44,691 bases of DNA from CAZNPU01 sp964575335. Lineage in GTDB: Bacteria > Planctomycetota > Phycisphaerae > Phycisphaerales > SM1A02. Below are positions 25,073 through 33,578 of this stretch, piece by piece. The stretch's first letter is position 1. Every line of letters begins with the position of its first letter. The notes beneath the pieces were generated by a model. That model was given only the letters and a program-made list of their open reading frames with translations. It did no database searches and had not been told where the DNA came from. A program made the translations under genes and the position numbers. The stretch spans positions 1 to 44,691 of the forward strand of contig CAZNPU010000029.1 in assembly GCA_964575335.1 (NCBI GenBank), read 5' to 3'.

Positions 25073-25573
25073 ATGTTTGCCAATCGCCCGCACATCAAAG
25101 TTGAATCGACAACAGCCGACCATGTGATGGAGCTGATTGCCATCGTCGGCGTTCTGGCGGGACTTGCAGTGGTGCTGGCGGCATGGCCGTCACTTCCGCA
25201 GCAAGTGCCGGTTCGCGTCAACCTGGCCGGTCAGCCCGTTGCGTGGGGCGACAGAAACACGCTGTTTTTGCTGCCTGCGATCGGTGCACTGGTGTACGGC
25301 CTGCTGACGCTTGGCGGGATGCTGCCCCCCTGGCTGTACAACTATCCGTGGAAGATCACCGAGGAAAATGCGCCGCGGCAATATCAGTTGGCGCGACGAC
25401 TGATGCGCTCCGTGAAGCTGATCTGTGCATGGCTTTTCACGTTCATCACCCTGGACATGGTCCGCCTTGCCCACGGCCATACAGGGTTCACGATGCTGGC
25501 GACGCCTGCGCTCCTGGCGGCTGTGTTCGTTGTCATCGTGGTCTATTTCGTTCTGAGCTATCGCGCCCGGTGA
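25073..25573 (+). CDS. DUF1648-type membrane protein
   Basis: A 166-residue membrane protein. An N-terminal helix (MELIAIVGVLAGLAVVLAAW) precedes SLPQQVPVRVNLAGQPVAWGDRNTLFLLPAIG, which matches the DUF1648 signature (Pro-rich turn after helix 1, P-V/I-H/R-x-n-x-x-G-x-x-x-W/D-x-W-G/k). Three more helices follow: IGALVYGLLTLGGML, LICAWLFTFITLDMVRLA and LLAAVFVVIVVYFVLSY. DUF1648 domains are found in SdpI-like immunity and regulatory membrane proteins, but the SdpI-specific C-terminus is missing. Function is unknown. Confidence 0.8.
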   Translation: MFANRPHIKVESTTADHVMELIAIVGVLAGLAVVLAAWPSLPQQVPVRVNLAGQPVAWGDRNTLFLLPAIGALVYGLLTLGGMLPPWLYNYPWKITEENAPRQYQLARRLMRSVKLICAWLFTFITLDMVRLAHGHTGFTMLATPALLAAVFVVIVVYFVLSYRAR

Positions 25574-25714
25574 ATCGCTGGCCGCTTCAGACAGCTGCGG
25601 CTGAACTTCCTACATCTGCGCTCGCAATTGGCCAAATGGCATGATTGCTGTCCCGCCGCATCGATAGAGTGCAGTGGCGCAATGGTGCGCCATGAAGAAA
25701 GCGAGGCGGACATC

Positions 25715-26161
25715 ATGCAAGTGAAGGAAATCATGACGCGTGACGTGGCGTACTGCTCGCCAGACACTTCCCTGCAGGAAATCGCCCGGATGATGCGCGA
25801 ACACGACTGCGGGGCCATTCCGGTCTTTGACAACGACCAGAACCGCCATGTCATCGGAATCGTCACCGACCGCGACATTGTGATTCGCGCCGTGGCTCAG
25901 GGACAGAACCCCGCGCAGCTCACCGCCCGTGACGTGATGAGCCAGCCGGTGGCCACGATACCCGTCGATGCCGACATTGATGAATGCTGCCGCTTGATGG
26001 AAGAGCGTCAGGTTCGCCGCGTCCCGGTGGTGGAACGCGACGGCTCATGCGTCGGCATTGTCTCGCAGGCCGACGTGGCACGCAGCGCACCTGAACACGA
26101 AACCGCTGAAGTCGTGCAGGAGATTTCCAAGCCGGGATACGCCACAGCCGGTCAGCGCTGA
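25715..26161 (+). CDS. CBS-domain pair protein
   Basis: A 148-residue protein made of two CBS domains, a Bateman module. CBS1: VKEIMTRDVAYCSPDTSLQEIARMMREHDCGAIPVFDNDQNRHVIGIVTDRDIVIRAVAQG. CBS2: ARDVMSQPVATIPVDADIDECCRLMEERQVRRVPVVERDGSCVGIVSQADVAR. Such stand-alone pairs bind adenine nucleotides and respond to energy state or stress; a partner is not visible. I chose the ATG at 25715 because GAGG lies upstream and the family starts with MxVxEIMT; an upstream in-frame start would add 29 residues. A terminator overlaps its stop codon, so it is monocistronic or the last gene of its unit. Confidence 0.92.
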   Translation: MQVKEIMTRDVAYCSPDTSLQEIARMMREHDCGAIPVFDNDQNRHVIGIVTDRDIVIRAVAQGQNPAQLTARDVMSQPVATIPVDADIDECCRLMEERQVRRVPVVERDGSCVGIVSQADVARSAPEHETAEVVQEISKPGYATAGQR

Positions 26162-26184
26162 ACCGGTCGATCAGCCGTTTTTTT
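26157..26184 (+). terminator. Intrinsic terminator after the CBS gene
   Basis: A short stem GCTGA (26157-26161) with TCAGC (26171-26175) is followed by CG and a run of seven T (26178-26184). The stem overlaps the stop codon of the CBS gene. The stem is short, but the T-run is the best in the area. Confidence 0.55.
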
Positions 26185-26291
26185 GAATCCGTAATCAGTC
26201 AGATTGAATCAGATTGAGCCTGCTGCGTTCGGCGGGCATGCGCCAAGCCGGCGAGAGCAATGGCTATCACAGTGCACGCCTGATTTCGCAC

Positions 26292-26309
26292 AACAGCCAA
26301 TCGGCTGTT
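26292..26309. terminator. Small hairpin between convergent CBS and STAS genes
   Basis: A perfect 7-bp stem AACAGCC/GGCTGTT around AATC lies 90 bases past the STAS stop. Both sides have only moderate T content, so it is a possible bidirectional terminator. Confidence 0.4.
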
Positions 26310-26398
26310 TGTGTGCTGCTTACAGCGTGCCGTCCTGATGCAATCCGCCGACGCACTGCGGACGTCTGACAATCAATCCACGCCACACGGAGCGCCGC

Positions 26399-26773
26399 TC
26401 ACGCCGCCAGTTTCTTGGCAAGCTCAGCCTTATCCTTTGCAATCGTAAAGAGACGATCGACTTTGACCATCTTGAACAGCTCCGCAAGCTCCTGATTGAG
26501 GCCGAACAAAATGGCCTTGCCGCCTGCTTCAACGATGCGATTGCGCAGATCAATGCACAGGCCCAGGCCCATGCTGTTCATGAAGCTGATTTCCGAGAAG
26601 TCGAACACCACGCGCTTGATCGACGCCAGCCGGCGCTCAAGTTCGGGCATAACAAGGTCCGAAATGATGGGCACTTCGCGCTGCCCAACGCTGGGGCCGA
26701 TGAACTTGATCTGCAATACGCCGGGCTTGGCGCTTACCTCTGCAAACATCGATCGGGTGGTTTGATTCGGCAT
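26399..26773 (-). CDS. STAS-domain protein (anti-sigma factor antagonist type)
   Basis: A 124-residue single STAS domain of the SpoIIAA/RsbV type, used in bacteria to control anti-sigma factors by phosphorylation. Features are VLQIKFIGPSVGQREV, ELERRLASIKRVVFDFSEISFMNSMGLGLCIDLRNRIVEAGGKAILFGLN and LAELFKMVKVDRLFTIAKDKAELAKKL. The usual phospho-acceptor segment is D-S-[ST]-G; here it is N-S-M-G, so the Ser is kept while the preceding acidic residue is Asn. The start is the ATG at 26773; a TTG nine bases upstream is possible. No serine kinase, phosphatase or sigma gene is adjacent, so the partner is unknown. Confidence 0.87.
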   Translation of the reverse strand: MPNQTTRSMFAEVSAKPGVLQIKFIGPSVGQREVPIISDLVMPELERRLASIKRVVFDFSEISFMNSMGLGLCIDLRNRIVEAGGKAILFGLNQELAELFKMVKVDRLFTIAKDKAELAKKLAA

Positions 26774-26965
26774 GGTCGGCAAGCTCTGGAACTGGGTCAG
26801 GCAGCATGCGTTCGACGTGCGGATATGGCCTGAAGTTGCGGACGCGCGATCGCCCCGCCGGCCGCATGTCGGATGCTTACTTTCATAATCGGCTATCGTA
26901 CCCCGCTGCGTGAGCCGCGTTTGGCGAGGTCTGCCTCAGAAGACGGCATCTTCCCCGCCAGCTTC

Positions 26966-27000
26966 AATATCGGAATCGGAGCAGCAAAACGGCCGATATT
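26966..27000. promoter_or_regulatory. Inverted repeat upstream of hutI
   Basis: AATATCGG (26966-26973) and CCGATATT (26993-27000) are a perfect 8-base inverted repeat with a 19-base spacer, about 50 bases before the hutI start. It could be a leader hairpin or a two-site operator; nothing distinguishes these. Confidence 0.35.
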
Positions 27001-27048
27001 CACTCATCAGTTCCAGCACCAGTTCATCAACCGATCGATGTATTTCGC

Positions 27049-28296
27049 ATGTCTCCGCTGACGCTCATCAACTGTCGAATCGTCACCCTCGCCTCGGGCG
27101 AGAAGTTTGTTCCGCGCCGCGGCGCAGCATTGCGCGACCTAGGCATCATTGAGCGCGGCTATGTGCGAATCAGCGACGGCCGCATCGCTGAGGTTGGCTC
27201 AGGCGATTTGAATCGGCCGGTGGAAGGCGAAGTGATCGACGCAGGCGGCAGCGTGCTGATGCCGGCATTCGTTGATTGCCACACCCATGCGTGCTGGGCC
27301 GGCAGTCGGCTTGATGAATTTGAAATGAGCCTGGCCGGGGCGTCGTATCTCGACATCCTCAACGCCGGCGGCGGCATCATGTCAACCGTGCGCGCGGTGC
27401 GGCAGGCCAGTGAGGACGAATTGCTGCAACTGTTGCTGCGTCGCCTGCTGGCCATGGCGGCGCTCGGCACCGGCGCGGTGGAAGTGAAATCCGGTTATGG
27501 GCTCAATACCGAAACCGAACTCAAGATGCTTCGCACGATTCATGCTGCCACGCAACAGACTGGCCAGACGATCGTGGGCACATTTCTCGGCGCGCATGCG
27601 ATTGATCGTGACAATCCCCATTTCATTGAGCAGACCATTTCTGAAACGCTGCCTGCGGTGGCGACGGAATTTCCGGAGATTGTCTGCGACGCTTATTGCG
27701 AACAGGGCGCGTGGTCGCTTGATGATGTTCGCCGCCTGTTTGAAGCGGCCCGGGAACTTGGATGCCGCCTGCGCGTTCACACCGATCAGTTCAACAGTCT
27801 TGGCATGACGCGTTTAGCGGTGGAAATGGGCGCGGTGAGCGTTGACCACCTGGAAGCGATCACGCCCGAAGACATCAAATTGCTGGGCGAGAGCGAGACG
27901 ATTGCGGTCATGCTGCCATGCTCGGGTTTTCACCTTGATGGCCGATATGCGCCGGGCCGCGCGCTTGTTGATGCTGGGGCTGCGATCGCTTTGGCGACGA
28001 ATTACAACCCCGGTTCGGCCCCTACGCCGTCGATACCTTTTGTTATCGCGCTGGCCTGCCGCAAGCTGGGACTGACCGTGGCTGAGGCAATCACCGCGAC
28101 CACCTACAACGCAGCGTGCGTGCTGGGGCTGCAGGATTCGCTGGGGTCGATCGAGGTGGGCAAGCGCGCCAATCTGCAGTTGCTTGACACGTTTGACGAA
28201 CGCGATCTTGGCTTTGAGCTTGCCACGCCCGGCCCGCTGGTGGTGATCGTCAATGGCGAGCTGATCCATTTGCGCGCGGTGGCGAGAGAGGAATAA
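27049..28296 (+). CDS. hutI: Imidazolonepropionase
   Basis: A 415-residue metal-dependent amidohydrolase that opens imidazolonepropionate to formiminoglutamate in histidine degradation. The metal motif is DCHTHACWAGSR (His78 and His80). Further family segments are EMSLAGASYLDILNAGGGIMSTVRAVR, VEVKSGYGLNTETELKML, GTFLGAHAI, RVHTDQFNSLGM, VDHLEAI, VMLPCSGF and the very characteristic ATNYNPGSAPTPS. The C-terminus (GKRANLQLLDTFDERDLGFELAT) closes the small beta domain. No other hut gene (hutH, hutU, hutG/F) is in the window, so the pathway must be dispersed. The next gene, methionine aminopeptidase, starts 87 bases later on the same strand. Confidence 0.96.
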   Translation: MSPLTLINCRIVTLASGEKFVPRRGAALRDLGIIERGYVRISDGRIAEVGSGDLNRPVEGEVIDAGGSVLMPAFVDCHTHACWAGSRLDEFEMSLAGASYLDILNAGGGIMSTVRAVRQASEDELLQLLLRRLLAMAALGTGAVEVKSGYGLNTETELKMLRTIHAATQQTGQTIVGTFLGAHAIDRDNPHFIEQTISETLPAVATEFPEIVCDAYCEQGAWSLDDVRRLFEAARELGCRLRVHTDQFNSLGMTRLAVEMGAVSVDHLEAITPEDIKLLGESETIAVMLPCSGFHLDGRYAPGRALVDAGAAIALATNYNPGSAPTPSIPFVIALACRKLGLTVAEAITATTYNAACVLGLQDSLGSIEVGKRANLQLLDTFDERDLGFELATPGPLVVIVNGELIHLRAVAREE

Positions 28297-28383
28297 GTGC
28301 TAGCCGCCGGGCCTGCATAATTGCCCGCCAGCGTCCTGGTGCATTTGACGGACGCCGCCAAGCGTCTACCATCCCCCGTTCTC

Positions 28384-29196
28384 ATGGTTGTCACAGCCTC
28401 GCAAGATGTTGAAGCCGCTCTGGCTGCCGCTCAATGTGTGGTTCGCACACATGAACGGCTGGTCGAGTTTTTGCGCGCCGGGCAGACGCTGGCGGAAATC
28501 GATGCGTTTGTCGCCCGGACGCTGGAAGACCTTGACTGCCGCAGCGCGTTTCTGGGCTATTCCATGCAGGGGCTGCCACCGTTTCCCAGCCATTCCTGCC
28601 TTTCGCTGAACGACTGCATCGTTCACGGCACGCATGACATGTCAACCACGCCGATTCAGCCGGGTGATGTGCTATCGGTTGACATTGGCGTGGTGCACCA
28701 TAAATGGATCGGTGATGCCGCGTGGACCTACGCCATTGAAGGCGCAAGCGATGAGGCGCTGGCGCTGATGCGCTGCGGTCGAGAGTCGCTGCGGCGCGGC
28801 ATTGCGGCCATCAAGCCTGGGCGGCCGCTGGTCGACTGGGCCCGCGCAGTGCAGACCTGTGCCGAAAAGGAATGCGGCTATCGGCTGATCCGCGGACTGG
28901 GCGGCCATGGCTACGGCAAGAAGCTTCACGGCTCGCCATTTATCTCAAACGTGCTGCCGACCTATCACGCTGAGTGGCCCGACGCGTGGACGCTGTTCAA
29001 GCCTGGCATGCTGCTGGCGGTCGAGCCGATGCTCGCCATCGGCAGTGAGCACATCAAAAGCGAGCCGAAGAAGTGGCCCATTTACACCTACGACGGCTCG
29101 CTGAGCGTGCATTACGAAGCCGACGTGCTGGTAACCGAAGACGGCGTGCGAGATCTGACCGACGGCATGCAGGCGCTGCCCGATATTGTCGGATGA
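28384..29196 (+). CDS. map: Methionine aminopeptidase (type I)
   Basis: A 270-residue cytosolic metalloprotease that removes initiator Met. All five metal ligands can be aligned: Asp in SVDIGV, Asp in WIGDAAWTYA, His in GGHGYGKKLH, Glu in LLAVEPMLAIG and Glu in VHYEADVLVTEDG. The PFPSHSCLSLNDCIVHGTHD segment matches the family FP.S.s..N...HGxP strand pair. I chose the ATG at 28384, where similarity starts (ASQDVEAALAAAQCVVRTHE); an upstream TTG would add 21 residues. No strong ribosome binding site is seen. Type I is indicated by length and no helical insertion. Confidence 0.94.
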   Translation: MVVTASQDVEAALAAAQCVVRTHERLVEFLRAGQTLAEIDAFVARTLEDLDCRSAFLGYSMQGLPPFPSHSCLSLNDCIVHGTHDMSTTPIQPGDVLSVDIGVVHHKWIGDAAWTYAIEGASDEALALMRCGRESLRRGIAAIKPGRPLVDWARAVQTCAEKECGYRLIRGLGGHGYGKKLHGSPFISNVLPTYHAEWPDAWTLFKPGMLLAVEPMLAIGSEHIKSEPKKWPIYTYDGSLSVHYEADVLVTEDGVRDLTDGMQALPDIVG

Positions 29197-29398
29197 CCGG
29201 TTGCCGCCCCGTATCTATATGATGATGCCCATGCTTCGATGGCGGCTGCAACTGCGCCGCGCGTTTTACGTTTCCATTCAACGCAACGCCAGGGAACGTC
29301 AGCAGTATCTATGATGTTTTCCCGTTGTTGCGCTCACGGGCGATGCAGCAGACAGGAAGCGTTCAGGAACTCGATTCTTCTCAAGCGAAGGAATATCC

Positions 29399-31546
29399 AT
29401 GATCAAATCAAGGCGAATGAGCGTGCCTGCAATGGCGATGACGGCGAGCGTTCTGATGATGCCCACCATTGGTGCGGCACAACTTACCTATCCCGACAGC
29501 AAGCGCGTGGATCACGTGGATATCTATCACGGCGTGGAAGTGCCCGACCCCTATCGCTGGCTGGAAGACGACGCCCGCACCAGCCAGGACGTCGCTGACT
29601 GGATTGCTGCGCAAAACGAAGTCACCTTCGCCTACCTCCGCGATATTCCCGAGCGTGAACACATCAAGGATCGCCTGCGCGAACTGTGGAATTACGAAAA
29701 GTTCTCCGCACCGTTCAAAGTCGGCGGGCGCTACTTCTACTCCTACAACAGCGGCCTGCAAAATCAGAACATCATCTACACCATGACCTCGCTCGATGAT
29801 GAGCCGCAGATCCTGTTTGATCCCAACACGTGGTCGGAGGACGGCACCGTTGCGCTGGGCGGCATGTCAGTTAGCGATGATGGCCGCTATGTCGCCTACG
29901 CCATCGCCGAAGCCGGCTCCGACTGGCGTAAGTACCGCATTCGCGATATCGAAACCGGCGAGGATCTGCCCGAAACGCTGGAGTGGGTCAAGTTCACCAG
30001 CCCCGCCTGGACGAAGGACAACAAGGGCTTTTTCTACGGGCGATACGATGCGCCTTCGGAAGCTGCGTTCCATTCGGTCAACAAGTTCCAGAAACTCTAC
30101 TACCACCGCATCAACACGCCGCAGTCTGAGGATGTGCTGGTGTATCACCGCCCCGACGAGCCGGACTGGGGCTTCAGCCCGAGCGTAACCGAGGACGGAC
30201 GGTATCTCATCATCACCGTCAGCAAAGGCACCGATGATAAATACAGAATTCTCTACAAAGACCTCACCGAGCCGTACGGCATGCCGGTGGAGTTGATCGA
30301 CAACTTCGAGGCCGAATACAGCTTCATCGGCAATGAAGGCACAACCTTCTTTTTCAAGACGGATCTCGACGCACCGCTCGGCCGCGTGATCGCCATCGAT
30401 ATTCGCAAACCGCAGCGCGAGAACTGGCGAGAGATCATCCCGGAATCGGATGACACGCTGCAGGGCGTCAACATGCTGGCAAACATGTTTGTGGCCCGGT
30501 ATCTGCAGGATGCGGTCACCGCCGTGCGCATGTTCAATATCAACGGCGAATTTGTGCGCAGTGTGGCGTTTCCCGGTATCGGATCGGCAGGCGGGTTCGG
30601 CGGCAAGCGCACCGACACCGAAACGTTCTACACGTTCTCCAGCTTTGCCGTGCCTCCCAGCATCTATCGCTACGACATGCTCACCGGCGAAAGCACGCTG
30701 CTGCGGCAAGCGGCGGTGGATATCGATCCGCAAGCGTATGAAACCACGCAAATCTTCTACACCAGCAAAGACGGCACACGCGTGCCGATGTTCATCACGC
30801 ACAAGAAGGGCCTTCGCCTGGACGGCAACAATCCCACGCTGCTGTATGGCTACGGCGGATTCAACATTCCATTGACGCCTACGTTTTCCATTTCACGCAT
30901 CGCATGGATGGAAATGGGCGGCGTGTACGCCGTGGCGAATCTGCGAGGCGGCGGTGAATATGGCGAGAAGTGGCACAAAGCCGGCACGCGCCTCAACAAG
31001 CAGAACGTCTTTGACGATTTCATCGCCGCGGCTCAGTGGCTCATCGACAACAACTACACCAATCCCGAAAAGCTCGCCATTCAAGGCGGCAGCAACGGCG
31101 GGTTGCTGGTCGGCGCGTGCATCACGCAGCGTCCCGATCTCTTCGGCGCAGCCCTGCCAGCCGTCGGTGTGCTGGACATGCTCCGGTTCCACAAGTTCAC
31201 CATCGGCTGGGCGTGGATTGACGACTACGGCTGCTCGGACGATCCCGAAGAATTCAAGGCGCTTCTTGCCTATTCGCCTTATCACAACCTCAAGCCGGGC
31301 GTGCAGTATCCCGCCACATTGATCACAACCGCTGACACCGACGATCGCGTGGTGCCTGGTCACAGCTTCAAGTTTGCCGCTGCCCTGCAACATGCGCACG
31401 TCGGCGACAACCCGGTGCTGATTCGCATCGAAACCCGCGCAGGTCACGGCGCAGGCAAACCGACGGAGAAGATCATCGAAGAAATCGCAGACATGTATGC
31501 CTTCCTGGCGAAAAACCTGCGAATGGCGATTTCAACAGGTCACTAA
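29399..31546 (+). CDS. Prolyl oligopeptidase (S9A), Sec-exported
   Basis: A 715-residue serine peptidase that cleaves short peptides after Pro. The N-terminus KSRRMSVPAMAMTASVLMMPTIGAAQ is a signal peptide with an AA-Q cleavage site, so it acts outside the cytoplasm. Residues about 30-80 show the family start VDIYHGVEVPDPYRWLEDD. The seven-bladed propeller follows, and the hydrolase domain carries GNNPTLLYGYGGFNIP, ANLRGGGEYGEKWHKAG, the nucleophile GGSNGGLL (about 563), Asp in TADTDDRVVPGHSFK (about 650) and His in RAGHGAGKPTEK (about 682). GAAGGA lies 6 bases before the ATG. It is the second S9 peptidase in the window, of a different subfamily from the DPP-IV-like lipoprotein. Confidence 0.96.
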   Translation: MIKSRRMSVPAMAMTASVLMMPTIGAAQLTYPDSKRVDHVDIYHGVEVPDPYRWLEDDARTSQDVADWIAAQNEVTFAYLRDIPEREHIKDRLRELWNYEKFSAPFKVGGRYFYSYNSGLQNQNIIYTMTSLDDEPQILFDPNTWSEDGTVALGGMSVSDDGRYVAYAIAEAGSDWRKYRIRDIETGEDLPETLEWVKFTSPAWTKDNKGFFYGRYDAPSEAAFHSVNKFQKLYYHRINTPQSEDVLVYHRPDEPDWGFSPSVTEDGRYLIITVSKGTDDKYRILYKDLTEPYGMPVELIDNFEAEYSFIGNEGTTFFFKTDLDAPLGRVIAIDIRKPQRENWREIIPESDDTLQGVNMLANMFVARYLQDAVTAVRMFNINGEFVRSVAFPGIGSAGGFGGKRTDTETFYTFSSFAVPPSIYRYDMLTGESTLLRQAAVDIDPQAYETTQIFYTSKDGTRVPMFITHKKGLRLDGNNPTLLYGYGGFNIPLTPTFSISRIAWMEMGGVYAVANLRGGGEYGEKWHKAGTRLNKQNVFDDFIAAAQWLIDNNYTNPEKLAIQGGSNGGLLVGACITQRPDLFGAALPAVGVLDMLRFHKFTIGWAWIDDYGCSDDPEEFKALLAYSPYHNLKPGVQYPATLITTADTDDRVVPGHSFKFAAALQHAHVGDNPVLIRIETRAGHGAGKPTEKIIEEIADMYAFLAKNLRMAISTGH

Positions 31547-31758
31547 GCTGCAGCTGATGCGGATAAGGCCGGCGATTGAAAGATGATCGGGGTGGAATGA
31601 AACGCTCGCACTCGCAGCAAATAAGCGAAATGCGCAACGGCAGACAGCAGCCGGCACGCTGAGTTCAAGCAGGCAGGCGCATCTCACTGTGTTGCTGCAT
31701 GCGCGATGCTTCAGGCATCTCCATCATCCCTGTGTCTGCGGTGAACTGCCCAGCATCA

Positions 31759-33036
31759 TCAAGGCTCGACTTCCATCGCAGCGACAATTTTCGTGCTGCC
31801 TGCGCCTCCGCCGCCGCCCCCGCGGCCGCCCACGAGTCCTCCCCCTGTGAGTTGGGTGTCCACATGAATGGCAGCGGAATTGCTCATGTGCAGTGTTGAC
31901 CCAACTACGCTGCCAAAAACCTGGGCTGAATTGTTCAGATAGATGCCGCCCTTTGGATTCAGGATTTTCGCATACGCCTCGGCGGAATTGTTCAGCGAAA
32001 GCGACCGGTTGTTTCCAAGAACGTAAATGGTGACCTTCGACGGATCGCCGCCAGCATTCAGCGCCGTGTTGTTGTTCATCGAGAAGCTGTTGTCAACATA
32101 CAGCTCAAGCGAAGCGCCCGGCAGCAGCTCGATTCTGGTGTGATTGGACATCGTAAACGAGCCTGTGACGCGAATGCGCACCGGCCCGCTGATCTGCACC
32201 GTGCTGTTGTTGCTCAAACTGAACGAGCTGTAAACATGATCGCCTGAAATGACTTGAACTTTGTTTTGATTGAGGTGGAACGAACCGGAACTGGAAGGCA
32301 TTCCGGTTGGTTCGGTCACATCCGGCGGCGTCAGCGCAGCGGTCAGCGCATGCTTGCCACCGGTAATGGTCGGGCTGGACCACGGCGCAATGACCGTGTC
32401 GGGGTTGGACCCGACGCCGCTGTATACCGCGCCTCTGACGGTTACGCCACTGTCCATTGCAATGCCGTTCATGCTTGAAACATTCGACGCCAGCACGGCG
32501 TTTGACCCAATGTTGGAGCCGCCATACGGACCAATGCTGGAGTCGTAACTGTCAATCAGGGAGCTGTTCCACATGCCGATCGTGCTGGTGAACGCCACGC
32601 CGGGCAAGTTCAAGCCATTGCCGGAACTTCCAGCGCTTTGCAGCGTGATTGCAGTAAGGCGACGCGCGATGCCCGATTTGCCCTGGCTTGTGAGGATTGA
32701 CTGCCCGTCGTTTTGATCCAGCACCACCGAGAACGCCGCACCCATCAGCACAGGATTGTTGCCTGCATCGCCGTCTGCGGAGATCGATCCCACGCCGCCG
32801 TCGCCGTCTTCATCAACGCCAAGCATGAGCTCACGGATCGCCATTTGCACACCGGCCTCGCAGGCATATTGCGCCTGCAGAGCCTCAGCCCGCCGCACGG
32901 TAAGGTCCAAATCACGCGCGCTGCCCAGCGCCATGCCAACGATGATCAGCGACAGCACCACCAGCACCGCAATCATCGCAACCGCCGCCACTCCGCGGCG
33001 ACGTCGTTTGTCGGATTGTCTGCACAATGCGCTCAT
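31759..33036 (-). CDS. GspK/PilX-like pilus protein with Asn-rich repeat domain (DUF7305-like)
   Basis: A 425-residue membrane-anchored or pilus-incorporated protein, last gene of the pseudopilin operon. The N-terminus has a basic stretch then GVAAVAMIAVLVVLSLIIVGMAL, a PilX/GspK-type leader without the usual FTLxE, followed by an amphipathic helix and ACEAGVQMAIRELM as in that family. An acidic loop DEDGDGGVG may bind Ca2+. From about residue 270 a repeated pattern of hydrophobic-Ser/Asn-Asn-Asn-Ser/Thr occurs (SLSNNS, TMSNHT, SMNNNT, SLNNSA, YLNNSA, HMSNSA), suggesting a beta-helix. A Gly-rich tail (GGGLVGGRGGGGGG) precedes the C-terminus. Its start overlaps the preceding stop by one base. 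Similarity to the DUF7305 type is by eye. Confidence 0.82.
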   Translation of the reverse strand: MSALCRQSDKRRRRGVAAVAMIAVLVVLSLIIVGMALGSARDLDLTVRRAEALQAQYACEAGVQMAIRELMLGVDEDGDGGVGSISADGDAGNNPVLMGAAFSVVLDQNDGQSILTSQGKSGIARRLTAITLQSAGSSGNGLNLPGVAFTSTIGMWNSSLIDSYDSSIGPYGGSNIGSNAVLASNVSSMNGIAMDSGVTVRGAVYSGVGSNPDTVIAPWSSPTITGGKHALTAALTPPDVTEPTGMPSSSGSFHLNQNKVQVISGDHVYSSFSLSNNSTVQISGPVRIRVTGSFTMSNHTRIELLPGASLELYVDNSFSMNNNTALNAGGDPSKVTIYVLGNNRSLSLNNSAEAYAKILNPKGGIYLNNSAQVFGSVVGSTLHMSNSAAIHVDTQLTGGGLVGGRGGGGGGAGSTKIVAAMEVEP

Positions 33037-33578
33037 CAGCCCGATGCTCCCTGCATCATTGAACGGATAAAGACGATGGTGCGCAGGGTTTGACTCACGC
33101 CGTTGCGCTCAAGCGTAATGGACACCTGCAAGCGCCGGATGGCATCGCATGCATCGCCATTGCGCGGAAGCGACAGCGGTGATCCTGCATCGTCCATCCC
33201 CTGTATCGAAACAGCAGCGACATCATCAAGCAGCACGCCTGCTGCGCCGCCGTTGACTGCGAACATCAGCCGATCCCCCACCAGCGAAAGGCTGCAATCG
33301 TCCGACCACACCATTGACGTTGCGCTGATGGAATTGATCTGCGGAGCGACCTGACCAGCCTTGCACGGAATGTAGCGCCACTCTCGTTCAATCCGCTCAA
33401 GCGCGATTGACAGTTCGCTGTGCAGCTGCGCCTCGATGGAAGCGCGGCTGTAGCCGTCTACCGCTGAAGCAAGCAGCACCGACGCCAGCGATCCGATCAC
33501 CGCAATCACAACAATCGCTGCAATCAGTTCAACGAGCGTGAAGGCCCGCCTTGAAGTTGGAGCGCTTAAGCGATTCAT
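33036..33578 (-). CDS. GspJ/PilW-like minor pseudopilin
   Basis: A 180-residue prepilin-type protein. The leader ends RRAFTLVELIAAIVVIAVIGSLASVLL, giving the type III cleavage site but with Ala instead of Gly at -1; Glu at +5 is kept. The rest is soluble, with ELSIALERIEREWRYIPCK resembling GspJ/PilW proteins, and two Cys pairs possible (PCK, DDCS). The start codon overlaps the stop of the preceding gene by four bases (ATGA), and its own stop overlaps the next start, so all three are co-translated. It would sit in the tip complex of the pseudopilus in the GspHIJK model. Confidence 0.85.
   Translation of the reverse strand: MNRLSAPTSRRAFTLVELIAAIVVIAVIGSLASVLLASAVDGYSRASIEAQLHSELSIALERIEREWRYIPCKAGQVAPQINSISATSMVWSDDCSLSLVGDRLMFAVNGGAAGVLLDDVAAVSIQGMDDAGSPLSLPRNGDACDAIRRLQVSITLERNGVSQTLRTIVFIRSMMQGASG

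Noticed and set aside
29231..29314. A 27-codon frame (MLRWRLQLRR...) between map and the prolyl oligopeptidase gene.
   Set aside because: It is too short and lacks a ribosome binding site; the basic composition is common in random GC-rich sequence.
29867..30802. A 311-codon frame opposite prolyl oligopeptidase.
   Set aside because: It is antisense to a fully conserved peptidase gene with no independent start signal.
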